Origin: Streptomyces sp. NBC_01216
GTDB taxonomy: Bacteria; Actinomycetota; Actinomycetes; Streptomycetales; Streptomycetaceae
Direction: 5' to 3'
DNA: 64,000 nt
NCBI RefSeq assembly: GCF_035994945.1
Contig: NZ_CP108677.1
Span: forward strand, 4,526,001 to 4,590,000
Part shown: piece after piece, positions 37,999 through 46,021 of the stretch
Layout of the letters: every line of letters starts with the position of its first letter
Position numbering within the stretch: position 1 is the first letter of the stretch
Program-made: the position numbers and the translations under genes
The notes under the pieces: model-generated
What the model saw: only the letters and a program-made list of their open reading frames with translations
What the model was told of the DNA's origin: nothing
The model's database searches: none

Positions 37999-39366
37999 TC
38001 AGCTGCCGCACCGGCCTGAGGAGGTTCTCGCCCTCGCGTCCGTCGTACCCGGGCGGCGTCCGTCGTTCCGCAGCAGCGCCAGGGTGAGGGCGAGTGTGGC
38101 CGCGCCCACCGGGGCAAGGAAGGCGTACGTCGTCGTCGGGGCGTGCTCCGCCGTCCAGCCGCCGACGGCCGAGCCGGCCGCGATGCCGGCGAGCAGGGCG
38201 GTCACGGCGAGGGTCATGCCCTCGTTGAGCCGCGCGGCCGGGGTCAGTCGCTGGACCAGGGTCATGCCCGTGACCATCGTCGGGGCGGTCGCCATGCCGG
38301 CCGCGAGCAGTCCGCCCGACAGAGCGAGCAGCGAGCCCGTCGAGGCGCCCAGCAGCGGCAGGGCCATCAGGGTGGCCATCGCCGCGAGACAGGCCGGCAG
38401 GGCCGCCCGGCGCCGGGCCCGTCCGTAGAGGAGGCCGGCCGCGCAGGACCCCGCGGCCTGCAGCGCGAGGACGGGACCTGCGGCCGGGCCGTCCACGTGT
38501 GCCAGCGTCGCGACCTCCATCGCGCCGAAGACCGCGCCGGTGGCCAGGAAGACGCCGAGCAGCGGGACCAGGCCCGGCGTCCGCGTCAGCGAGCCGGCGG
38601 TGACGCGGGGCGCGACCGGCGGTTCGGTGGCGCGCTGCGCGGCGAAGAGCAGGGTGCCGGTGAGCAGCAGGACGGCGCCGGTCAGCGTGCCCGCCTCGGG
38701 GAAGAGCGCCGAGCAGAGGAGGGCCGCGAGCATCGGGCCGAGCATGAAGCACAGTTCGTCGACGGCCTGCTCGAAGGCGTTGGCGGTGTGCAGGGCCGCC
38801 GGGTCGTCCCGGTGGAGGTGGGCCCAGCGGGCTCGGGACATCCCCCCGGTGTTGGGTGTGGTGGCGGTCGCGGCGTACGCGGCGAACAGGGTCCAGGCGG
38901 GTGCCTCGTAGTGGACGCAGAGCAGCAGGGTGAGCGAGCCGAGCACGGCCAGCGCGGTCGCGGGGACGGCGACCCGGGCCTGGCCGTAGCGGTCGACGAG
39001 CCGCGCGGTCCACGGGGCGACGACAGCGGTGGCGGCCAGGCCGGTGGCGGTGACGGCCCCGGCGAGAGCGTAGGAACCGTATGTGCCGGCGATCATGATG
39101 ACCGCGCTGACGCCGAACATGCCCATGGGCAGGCGGGCGACGAGGTTCCCGAGCGTGAACGCGCGGGTGCCGGGGGTGGCGAAGAGCCGTGCGTACGGAC
39201 GGGAGGCGGGGGCGCGGTCGCCGTGGCCGGTGCCGCCGGGGGGTGCGGGACGGGCGGTGTGTGAGGGACGGCCGCGGGGTGAGGGACGGGCGGTGTCGTC
39301 CGGCGGGCCGAAGCGAGGGGCGAGCGTGGGGCCCGCGGGTGTCAGGACGAGGTCGTGAGGCGGCAT
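37999..39366 (-). CDS. MFS transporter
   Basis: A 455-residue major facilitator with about 12 hydrophobic segments starting near residue 70 after a Pro/Arg/Gly-rich cytoplasmic N-terminus. The loop 2-3 motif is degenerate (T-A-R-L-V-D-R-Y-G-Q-A-R), and the first half has the G-G-M-S-R-A-R-W region common in small-molecule exporters. Substrate unknown. It is divergent from a LysR regulator that probably controls it. The start is the ATG facing that gene. Confidence 0.85.
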   Translation of the reverse strand: MPPHDLVLTPAGPTLAPRFGPPDDTARPSPRGRPSHTARPAPPGGTGHGDRAPASRPYARLFATPGTRAFTLGNLVARLPMGMFGVSAVIMIAGTYGSYALAGAVTATGLAATAVVAPWTARLVDRYGQARVAVPATALAVLGSLTLLLCVHYEAPAWTLFAAYAATATTPNTGGMSRARWAHLHRDDPAALHTANAFEQAVDELCFMLGPMLAALLCSALFPEAGTLTGAVLLLTGTLLFAAQRATEPPVAPRVTAGSLTRTPGLVPLLGVFLATGAVFGAMEVATLAHVDGPAAGPVLALQAAGSCAAGLLYGRARRRAALPACLAAMATLMALPLLGASTGSLLALSGGLLAAGMATAPTMVTGMTLVQRLTPAARLNEGMTLAVTALLAGIAAGSAVGGWTAEHAPTTTYAFLAPVGAATLALTLALLRNDGRRPGTTDARARTSSGRCGS

Positions 39367-39400
39367 GGGACAAGCGTCACGGGCCGGCCCCCGGACGGTC

Positions 39401-39437
39401 CAACACCTGATCCGTGGCCATTGACGCACCTGTGTTG
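39401..39437. promoter_or_regulatory. Inverted repeat in the MFS/LysR intergenic gap
   Basis: CAACAC and GTGTTG, 25 bases apart, flank the centre of an 82-base divergent gap. Position fits a LysR-type autoregulatory and activation site, although the spacing is longer than the usual T-N11-A. Confidence 0.4.
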
Positions 39438-39448
39438 TTGAATACCGC

Positions 39449-40504
39449 GTGGCTTCTTCCCCGCGTCCGCACGACATCGAACCCCGGCTCCTGCGCGCCT
39501 TCACCGCCGTCGCCGAGGAACTCCACTTCACCCGTGCCGCCGCCCGGCTGTACGTCGCCCAGCAGGCGCTCAGCAGGGACATCCGGCGCCTGGAACGCGA
39601 GTTGGGCGTGGAGCTCTTCCTGCGGACCACCCGGCAGGTGGCCCTCACCCCGGACGGAGAGCGCCTCCTGCCTTACGCGCGCCGGGTGCTGACCGCCTGC
39701 GACGCGCTGGCCGACGCCTTCCGCACCGAGGCCCGCCCACTGCTCGTCGACCTCAACAGCGCGGGCCTGGCCCACGGCCGCGTCCTGGAACGTGCCCGTG
39801 AGCTCGCCCCGGACCACGAGCTGATGGCGCGCTTCGAGAGCGGTCTGACCGGTGCAGCCGCCCAGATCCTCACGGGCGCCCTGGACGCGTCCTTCGGGCG
39901 CTACGGCGGCCTCGCCCCCCGGCTGCGGGCGGGGCTCGCCTCGCAGTTCGTCAGGTACGAGCCGATGGCGGTGGTGCTGCCGGAGGACCATCCCCTGGCG
40001 GAACTGCCCGCCGTCCCCCTGGCCCGGCTCGCCGGCGAACGGATCTACGCGGGCGCCGGCAACGACCGGACCGCGGAGTGGACCGACCTCGCCACCCGGC
40101 TCTTCGCGGGCCGTGACATCACCGTCGCCCCGCCCGCGCCGATGGCCGTGGGCAAGGAGGAGTTCCGTCGGCTCATGGCCAGGCACCGGACCCCGGTCCT
40201 CGCCGTCGTCGACTTCCCTCCCATGCCCGGGAGCGTGCGGAGACCCCTCGTCGACCCGGTGCCCCTGTCCCCGGTCAGCCTGGTCTGGCGCAAGGGGCTG
40301 CGCCACCCGGGGCTGGACGCCCTGCGCGCCGCCGCCGCGGAGATCGGTGCCCGGGAGGGCTGGCTGCGGCGCCCGGCCGGCTCCTGGCTCCCGGACGGCG
40401 AACCAGGCGTCCCGGAGGCCGGGCCGGGAGTTCCCCGGCAAGCGCCAGGGGTTCTGGAGCCCGGCCGGGGAAGTCCCGCGTCCCGTGCCCTTCCACCCGG
40501 CTGA
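39449..40504 (+). CDS. LysR family transcriptional regulator
   Basis: A 351-residue LysR regulator. The N-terminal helix-turn-helix (about 10-70) has L-L-R-A-F-T-A-V-A-E-E-L-H-F-T-R-A-A and L-S-R-D-I-R-R-L-E-R-E-L-G; the rest is a substrate-binding-like effector domain, with a Pro/Gly-rich 50-residue tail not typical of the family. The tail may be a recent extension. Divergent from the MFS gene. GTG start; upstream sequence leaves no alternative. Effector unknown. Confidence 0.88.
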   Translation: MASSPRPHDIEPRLLRAFTAVAEELHFTRAAARLYVAQQALSRDIRRLERELGVELFLRTTRQVALTPDGERLLPYARRVLTACDALADAFRTEARPLLVDLNSAGLAHGRVLERARELAPDHELMARFESGLTGAAAQILTGALDASFGRYGGLAPRLRAGLASQFVRYEPMAVVLPEDHPLAELPAVPLARLAGERIYAGAGNDRTAEWTDLATRLFAGRDITVAPPAPMAVGKEEFRRLMARHRTPVLAVVDFPPMPGSVRRPLVDPVPLSPVSLVWRKGLRHPGLDALRAAAAEIGAREGWLRRPAGSWLPDGEPGVPEAGPGVPRQAPGVLEPGRGSPASRALPPG

Positions 40505-40505
40505 C

Positions 40506-40525
40506 GGTCCCGGCCCCGCGGGACC
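40506..40525 (+). terminator. Short stem-loop after the LysR gene
   Basis: GGTCCCG and CGGGACC, 7 bp, six-base loop, one base after the stop region. No T-tract; modest support. Confidence 0.45.
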
Positions 40526-40656
40526 CGGCGGGAAGCCCCGCCGCCCGGTACGCCGGATGCCCGGTCCTCATCCCGTCCGCACCCCGCCGGGACCGGAGCG
40601 TCCGCCCCGTACTCACATCCCGCCACGGTGCCGGGTGAGAGCAAGGTTCCGTACCC

Positions 40657-40698
40657 GTCACTTCACGCCACCGGTCTGAAACGCGGCCTGCCTAGCGT
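40657..40698 (+). promoter_or_regulatory. Candidate GlnR/NnaR-type site and -10 box upstream of narK
   Basis: GTCAC (40657-40661) and GAAAC (40678-40682) resemble the two half-site types of GlnR boxes, although their phase is one base short of ideal. TAGCGT at 40693-40698 is a good -10 without a recognisable -35, as expected for an activator-dependent promoter. It lies about 60 bases before narK. Confidence 0.35.
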
Positions 40699-40758
40699 CG
40701 ACGCCACGAGGTCCGGAGCATCCGGACGCTCGGGACCCCGACTCCGTGGAGGTACGTG

Positions 40759-42126
40759 ATGGGCGGCCGGTGGATCGAACGGTGGGAGCCGGAGGACGAG
40801 ACCTTCTGGCGTGAACGAGGAGAACGGATCGCCCGGCGCAACCTGGCCTTCTCGGTGTTCTCCGAGCACATCGGCTTCTCCGTCTGGAGCCTGTGGTCGG
40901 TCATGGTCCTCTTCATGGGACCGCAGTACGGCGTCGACCCGGCGGGGAAGTTCTTCCTGATCGCCGCCGCCACCTTCGTCGGCGCGCTCATCCGCGTTCC
41001 CTACACCTTCGCCGTCGCCCGGTTCGGCGGCAGGAACTGGACCGTCATCAGCGCGCTGATGCTGCTCCTGCCGACCGGTCTCGCCTACCTCGTCATGGAG
41101 CCCGGGACCTCGTACGGCGTCTTCCTGCTGGTCGGCGTGCTCACCGGCGTCGGCGGCGGCAACTTCGCCTCCTCGATGACCAACATCAACGCCTTCTTCC
41201 CGCTGCGCAAGAAGGGCTGGGCCCTCGGCCTCAACGCGGGCGGCGGCAACATCGGCGTCGCCGTCGTCCAGCTCGTCGGCCTGCTCGTCATCGGCACCGC
41301 CGGAGCCGCCCACCCGCGGATCGTCCTCGGCGTCTACATCCCGCTCATCGTCGTCGCGGCCCTCTGCGCCGCGCTCTTCATGGACAACCTCGCGCCCGTC
41401 AGGAACGACACCGGAGCCGCCTGGGAGGCCGCGAAGTCCGGCCACACCTGGATCATGTCCTTCCTGTACATCGGCACCTTCGGCTCCTTCATCGGCTACA
41501 GCTTCGCCTTCGGACTCGTGCTCCAGACCCAGTTCGGGCGCACCCCGCTGCAGGCCGCCTCGCTCACCTTCATCGGCCCGCTGCTCGGCTCCCTCATCCG
41601 GCCCGTCGGCGGCTCGCTCGCCGACCGGTACGGCGGCGCCCGCATCACCCTGTGGACCTTCGCCGCGATGGCCGTGTCGACCGCCGTCGTCGTCTACGCC
41701 TCGGTGACCGAATCCCTGGCCGTCTTCCTCGTCGGCTTCATCGGCCTCTTCGTGCTCAGCGGCCTCGGCAACGGCTCCACCTACAAGATGATTCCCGCGA
41801 TCTTCCTCTCCCAGGGGCACCGCAAGGGTCTGTCCGGCGACGCCGCGCAGGCGTACGGCCGCCGGCTCTCCGGGGCCTCCATGGGGCTGATCGGCGCGGT
41901 CGGCGGACTCGGCGGACTCGGGATCAACCTCGCCTTCCGCCAGTCCTTCCAGACCGCCGGGACGGGCACCGCGGCCTTCGTCGCCTTCCTGCTCTTCTAC
42001 GGCGCGTGCATGGCCGTGACCTGGGCGGTATACCTTCGGCGGCCCGCCGCCGCACCGGACACCGCCGAGGGCGCCGTGATGGCCTCCGCCGGAGCCACGC
42101 CGCGGCCCGGATACGCCGAGGTGTGA
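40759..42126 (+). CDS. narK: Nitrate/nitrite transporter NarK
   Basis: A 455-residue MFS nitrate/nitrite porter with 12 spans. The nitrate signature G-G-G-N-F-A-S-S-M-T-N-I-N-A-F-F-P (about 133-149) and a second one, G-L-G-N-G-S-T-Y-K-M-I-P, identify it. The N-terminal stretch R-W-x-x-W-x-P-E-D-E-x-F-W is typical of actinobacterial NarK. GGAGG precedes tandem GTG-ATG codons; the ATG has the better spacing. Followed after 33 bases by the HemD-like regulator, forming a nitrate assimilation unit. Confidence 0.93.
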   Translation: MGGRWIERWEPEDETFWRERGERIARRNLAFSVFSEHIGFSVWSLWSVMVLFMGPQYGVDPAGKFFLIAAATFVGALIRVPYTFAVARFGGRNWTVISALMLLLPTGLAYLVMEPGTSYGVFLLVGVLTGVGGGNFASSMTNINAFFPLRKKGWALGLNAGGGNIGVAVVQLVGLLVIGTAGAAHPRIVLGVYIPLIVVAALCAALFMDNLAPVRNDTGAAWEAAKSGHTWIMSFLYIGTFGSFIGYSFAFGLVLQTQFGRTPLQAASLTFIGPLLGSLIRPVGGSLADRYGGARITLWTFAAMAVSTAVVVYASVTESLAVFLVGFIGLFVLSGLGNGSTYKMIPAIFLSQGHRKGLSGDAAQAYGRRLSGASMGLIGAVGGLGGLGINLAFRQSFQTAGTGTAAFVAFLLFYGACMAVTWAVYLRRPAAAPDTAEGAVMASAGATPRPGYAEV

Positions 42127-42159
42127 TCCGGAGTGGTCCGTAACGGCGAGGAAATACCG

Positions 42160-43341
42160 GTGAACCGAGTCTGTCACGCGACACCGTCAGGCTCGGTCGC
42201 CATGTACGAGCAAGAGCATGGCCCCCTCGCCGGCTTCACTGTCGGAGTCACCGCGGCGCGGCGCGCGGACGAGCTGGCCGCGCTGCTGCGCCGCCGCGGC
42301 GCCGCCGTCGTCCACGGTCCCGCGCTGCGGATCGTGCCCCTGGCGGACGACACCGAGCTGCTCTCCGCCACGCGGGACCTCATCGCCCACACCCCGGACG
42401 TCGTCGTGGCCACCACCGCGATCGGCTTCCGGGGCTGGGTCGAGGCGGCGGACGGGTGGGGCCACGGGGAGGCGCTCCTCGCCTGTCTGGGGAGAGCCGA
42501 ACTCCTCGCCCGCGGGCCCAAGGTCAAGGGCGCGGTACGCGCGGCGGGACTGACCGAAGCGTGGTCGCCCTCCTCGGAGTCGATGGCCGAGGTCCTCGAC
42601 CGGCTCCTCGCCGAGGGTGTGGCCGGGCGACGGGTCGCGCTCCAGCTGCACGGCGAGCCGCTGCCCGGCTTCGTGGAGGCGCTGGCCGAGGGGGGCGCGG
42701 AGGTCGTCGGCGTTCCCGTCTACCGCTGGATGCCGCCGGAGGACATCGGCCCGCTGGACCGGCTGCTCGACGCCGTCGTGCACCGCGCCCTGGACGCCGT
42801 GACCTTCACCAGCGCCCCGGCCGCCGCCTCGCTGCTGACCCGGGCGGCGGACCGCGGGGTGAAGGACGAACTGCTCGCGGCGCTGCGCCACGACGTGCTC
42901 GCCGTGTGCGTGGGACCGGTCACGGCCGTGCCGCTCCAGGCACACGGCATCGACACGCTCCAGCCCGCACGCTTCCGGCTCGGGCCGCTGGTGCAACTGC
43001 TCTGCCAGGAACTGCCCTCCCGGGCGCGCAGCCTGCCGCTGGCCGGGCACCGGGTCGAGATCCGCGGCCACGCGGTCCTCGTCGACGGCCGTCTGCACCC
43101 GGTCCCACCCGCCGGGATGGCGTTGCTCGGCACCCTCGCACGGCGCCCCGGCTGGGTGGTCTCGCGCGCCGACCTGCTCCGCGCCCTGCCGGGCGCGGGC
43201 CGCGACGAACACGCGGTGGAGACGGCGATGGCCCGGCTCCGGACGGCGCTCGGCACGCCGAAACTCATCCAGACGGTGGTGAAGCGCGGATACCGGCTGG
43301 CGCTGGACCCGGCGGCGGACGCCAAGTACGCCGACGGCTGA
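42160..43341 (+). CDS. nnaR: HemD-like nitrate assimilation regulator NnaR
   Basis: A 393-residue fusion: residues about 20-280 form a uroporphyrinogen-III synthase-like domain (F-T-V-G-V-T-A-A-R-R-A, V-T-F-T-S-A-P-A-A) and 295-385 an OmpR/PhoB-type winged helix (R-P-G-W-V-V-S-R-A-D-L-L, V-K-R-G-Y-R-L). In S. coelicolor such a protein, NnaR, cooperates with GlnR at nitrate genes. Location directly after narK supports that. The GTG with GAGGAA upstream was chosen; an ATG 42 bases later (M-Y-E-Q-E-H) lacks a ribosome site but begins nearer the conserved domain. Confidence 0.87.
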   Translation: MNRVCHATPSGSVAMYEQEHGPLAGFTVGVTAARRADELAALLRRRGAAVVHGPALRIVPLADDTELLSATRDLIAHTPDVVVATTAIGFRGWVEAADGWGHGEALLACLGRAELLARGPKVKGAVRAAGLTEAWSPSSESMAEVLDRLLAEGVAGRRVALQLHGEPLPGFVEALAEGGAEVVGVPVYRWMPPEDIGPLDRLLDAVVHRALDAVTFTSAPAAASLLTRAADRGVKDELLAALRHDVLAVCVGPVTAVPLQAHGIDTLQPARFRLGPLVQLLCQELPSRARSLPLAGHRVEIRGHAVLVDGRLHPVPPAGMALLGTLARRPGWVVSRADLLRALPGAGRDEHAVETAMARLRTALGTPKLIQTVVKRGYRLALDPAADAKYADG

Positions 43342-43394
43342 CACGCGCCGCGAAGCCCCGCCGTACGGACCCCTGGTCTTGCCGACCCCCGGCC

Positions 43395-43895
43395 CTACGG
43401 AGCCCTTGCGGGCTCGGTCCGTTCGTCACCGCGCGCGACGAACGCGCCCAGCAGGCACCCGAAGGCGGCCGTCGTCAGGACCGCGCGGACGAGGTTCCAG
43501 GTGACCCAGGGCGTCTCGAAGTCCGCGCGCGCCCGCACCGGGTCACCCGCCGCCGCGAGCGCGTCGTTCAGCGGGACACCGACCGCCGAGGTGATCAGGA
43601 AGACCGCCCCGTACAGGACCAGCGCGGCGAGCGTCCACCCCCTCCTCCGCGTGCCCCGGGACCGCCACGCCGCGACCGCCGTCAGGAGCAGGGCCCCGAA
43701 GAACGGGGTGAGGAAGACCGGGTTCTGGATCACGTCGTTGATGTTCCGCATCACCTCCACGAAGACCCGGTCGTCGCTGCGCCCCAGCGCGGGCATCACC
43801 GAGCAGACATACGCGAGCCACACTCCCGCGACCAACCCCGTGGTGCCCGTCGCCGCGACCAGTACCGCCCCGCCCCCGCCGTCCGTATCCGCCAT
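43395..43895 (-). CDS. DUF1772 / anthrone oxygenase-like membrane protein
   Basis: A 166-residue protein with four hydrophobic segments (about 10-30, 60-80, 90-110, 137-155). The pattern F-V-E-V-M-R-x-I-N-x-x-I-Q-N-P-V-F and V-P-L-N-D is the DUF1772/anthrone-oxygenase-like hallmark. Some relatives oxidise polyketide anthrones, but most are of unknown function. It is convergent with nnaR and divergent from the GNAT gene. The chosen ATG starts just before TM1. Confidence 0.78.
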   Translation of the reverse strand: MADTDGGGGAVLVAATGTTGLVAGVWLAYVCSVMPALGRSDDRVFVEVMRNINDVIQNPVFLTPFFGALLLTAVAAWRSRGTRRRGWTLAALVLYGAVFLITSAVGVPLNDALAAAGDPVRARADFETPWVTWNLVRAVLTTAAFGCLLGAFVARGDERTEPARAP

Positions 43896-44033
43896 GCCGT
43901 CAGTCAAACGGCCGGCCGCCACCGGGACCATGGGCGAGCGTCCAGCCTCCATGCGCCGTCGTCCACGGCCCGCCCGCGCGCACCCCTCCGCACCTCGGCG
44001 CGCCCCGGGCCCGGCAGCCCGTACCGTGGAGGG

Positions 44034-44576
44034 GTGCCAAGCATCCGCCCCGCGGTCCCGGAGGACGCCGCCGCGCTCGCCGCCGCCCTGCTGCGCAACC
44101 GCGCCTTCATGCGCCCCTGGGAGCCGCGCCGGACCGAGGCGTACTACACCGCCGAGGGGCAGGCGGCGCGGCTCGCCGACGGCGGCATACGGTGGTTCGC
44201 CGTCGAGGCGGAGACGGGCGGGGGAGGGGAGACCGGCGAGGACGGGGAGACGATCGTCGGAGCCGCCACGCTCTCCGGCATCGCCCTCGGCCCCTTCCGC
44301 AGCGCCTCGCTCGGCTACTGGGTCGACTCCCGGTACACCGGGCGCGGCCTGGCGAGCGCGCTCGTCCGCGAAGCCTGCCGGGCGGCCCGGGAGGATCTCG
44401 GCCTGCACCGTGTCGAGGCCGGTACCGTCCTCGACAACCACGCCTCCCAGCGCGTCCTGGCGAAGAGCGGCTTCGAGCGGATCGGCACCGCGCCCCGCTA
44501 CCTCCACATCGACGGCGCCTGGCGTGACCACCACCTCTACCAGCGCGTCCTGCACGACGAACCTCCGCCGAGGTAG
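44034..44576 (+). CDS. GNAT family acetyltransferase (RimJ-type)
   Basis: A 180-residue acetyltransferase with R-P-A-V-P-E-D-A-A-A at the start, the acetyl-CoA motif region Y-T-G-R-G-L-A-S-A-L-V-R-E-A and the R-V-E-A-G-T-V-L-D-N-H-A-S-Q-R-V-L-A-K-S-G-F motif of ribosomal-protein-acetylating relatives. A Gly/Glu-rich loop insert follows strand 4 (E-T-G-G-G-G-E-T-G). Substrate unknown. GTG start with GGAGGGG overlapping it closely; the spacing is short. Confidence 0.87.
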   Translation: MPSIRPAVPEDAAALAAALLRNRAFMRPWEPRRTEAYYTAEGQAARLADGGIRWFAVEAETGGGGETGEDGETIVGAATLSGIALGPFRSASLGYWVDSRYTGRGLASALVREACRAAREDLGLHRVEAGTVLDNHASQRVLAKSGFERIGTAPRYLHIDGAWRDHHLYQRVLHDEPPPR

Positions 44577-44588
44577 GACTCCCACAAG

Positions 44589-44658
44589 GTGGCTCCTCCG
44601 CCTTGTGATCGCACGCACCAGACGCCGCGGGCCCCGCCCTCCGGGCGGACGGAGCCAC
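44589..44658. repeat. Related inverted-repeat element copy D
   Basis: GTGGCTCC and GGAGCCAC arms flank a core whose CGCCTTGTGATCGCACGCAC word followed by CAGAC matches the 49.4-kb copy at about 24 of 26 positions, although the end arms differ. It lies just after the GNAT stop and can fold into a stem-loop containing an inner CCGC…GCGG hairpin. Confidence 0.6.
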
Positions 44659-44754
44659 TTCCGGAACACGCCCTAGCCGGACCGGTCGCGGGTGGGCACT
44701 CTGGTCGCAGTGCCCGACGCGGGCACCGGCCGACCGCGAGGTGGTGACAGGGTC

Positions 44755-45306
44755 ATGACCGTACGGTTCGACTCCGGGCGGATCTGCCTGGACCTGGCGG
44801 CGCTGCCGCTCGACCGCACCGAACATCTCGACCTGTACCTGCGGACCACCGGACTCGTCCCGGCCGCCACCGTGCTGCGCACCCTCGACAGCCGCTGGGT
44901 CGTCCGCTTCCGCGAACTGCGCGACTGTGTCGCCGTCTTGGTCCACGCCCAGCTCGACGGGCGGCGCGCCGATCCCGCGCTGGAGCGGCTCAACACCCTC
45001 GCAGCCGCCTCGGCGCCGCCCGCCCCGCGCGCCGTCCGGTCCGAAGCCGGGCTGCTCGTGCGCGTGTTGAACGACGAGCCCGACTGCCGTGCGCTGCTCG
45101 CCGCGGTCGCCCGGGACGCCGTCGAGCTGCTCACCGATCCGGCCGCCCGGTCCCTGCTTCGCCGGTGTGAAGGCGACAACTGCCGGCGCTGCTACCTCGA
45201 CACCTCCCGCGGGCGCCGGCGCCGCTGGTGTTCCAGCGAACTGTGCGGAAACCGTGAGCGTGTTGCCCGGCATCGGGCAGCACGACGCGGAACGAACGCC
45301 GCCTGA
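44755..45306 (+). CDS. CGNR zinc finger (ABATE domain) regulator
   Basis: A 183-residue predicted transcription factor. The N-terminal ABATE domain (about 1-120; F-D-S-G-R-I-C-L-D-L-A) is a putative ligand-binding part, and the C-terminal CGNR zinc finger has C-E-G-D-N-C … W-C-S-S-E-L-C-G-N-R. Targets unknown. The ATG has a GGTGGTGACAGGG leader. Precedes sigU with an unusual hairpin region in between. Confidence 0.85.
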   Translation: MTVRFDSGRICLDLAALPLDRTEHLDLYLRTTGLVPAATVLRTLDSRWVVRFRELRDCVAVLVHAQLDGRRADPALERLNTLAAASAPPAPRAVRSEAGLLVRVLNDEPDCRALLAAVARDAVELLTDPAARSLLRRCEGDNCRRCYLDTSRGRRRRWCSSELCGNRERVARHRAARRGTNAA

Positions 45307-45331
45307 GGCGATCCGGGTCCCGGAGGGCACG

Positions 45332-45364
45332 TCGCGCGGAATCCCGCGCGAGAAAGTTCGCGCG
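45332..45364 (+). promoter_or_regulatory. Two mutually exclusive hairpins before sigU
   Basis: TCGCGCGG-aatc-CCGCGCGA and CGCGCGA-gaaagt-TCGCGCG share the same middle arm, so only one stem can form at a time. They lie in the probable leader or promoter region of sigU, 70-100 bases before its start. Confidence 0.45.
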
Positions 45365-45433
45365 CCGTTGAGCGGATCACGGCCCGGCTCCGTACCCCTG
45401 CGTGACAGACAGGGGCTCGACCGGGAGGTTCAG

Positions 45434-46021
45434 GTGCGCAAGGATGCGGCCGTGGCCGATGAACGTCCGCATCGGGCCCGGCATCGCAATGAGGTGACCC
45501 GCCTTCGACCCTCCGTCCCCGACGAGGAGTTGATGCGGGCTCTCTATCGCGAACATGCCGGACCGTTGCTCGCCTACGTACTACGCCTCGTCGCCGGTGA
45601 CCGCCAGCGCGCCGAGGACGTCGTACAGGAGACGCTCATTCGTGCCTGGAAGAACGCCGGCCAGCTCAACCGTGCGACCGGCTCCGTCCGACCCTGGCTG
45701 GTGACGGTCGCCCGGCGCATCGTCATCGACGGCCACCGAAGCCGGCAGGCCCGGCCGCAGGAGGTCGATCCGTCACCGCTCGAGGTCCTGCCCGCGGAGG
45801 ACGAGATCGACAAGGCGCTGTGGCTGATGACCCTCTCTGACGCGCTCGACGATTTGACCCCGGCCCACCGGGAAGTGTTGGTCGAGACCTACTTCAAGGG
45901 GCGTACCGTCAACGAGGCCGCCGAAAGCCTCGGCATACCCGCCGGGACCGTGCGGTCCCGGGTGTTCTACGCACTGCGTTCGATGAAGCTCGCATTGGAG
46001 GAGAGGGGGGTAACGGTATGA
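45434..46021 (+). CDS. sigU: ECF RNA polymerase sigma factor, SigU-like
   Basis: A 195-residue ECF sigma factor. Region 2 (L-M-R-A-L-Y-R-E-H-A-G-P-L-L-A-Y-V-L-R-L … A-E-D-V-V-Q-E-T-L-I-R-A-W-K) and region 4 (L-T-P-A-H-R-E-V-L-V-E-T-Y-F-K-G-R-T-V-N-E-A-A) are complete. GTG start with GGGAGG five bases before it. Its stop overlaps the start of a zinc anti-sigma gene (ATGA), the usual sigma/anti-sigma arrangement. Position next to the HelD and CGNR genes matches S. coelicolor sigU, whose activity alters development and secretion; assignment relies on synteny from memory. Confidence 0.87.
   Translation: MRKDAAVADERPHRARHRNEVTRLRPSVPDEELMRALYREHAGPLLAYVLRLVAGDRQRAEDVVQETLIRAWKNAGQLNRATGSVRPWLVTVARRIVIDGHRSRQARPQEVDPSPLEVLPAEDEIDKALWLMTLSDALDDLTPAHREVLVETYFKGRTVNEAAESLGIPAGTVRSRVFYALRSMKLALEERGVTV

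Noticed and set aside
37820..38000. Genomic island inserted at the tmRNA 3' end
   Set aside because: tmRNA is a common attachment site, but no integrase, duplicated 3' end or foreign composition follows; a normal terminator and MFS gene do.
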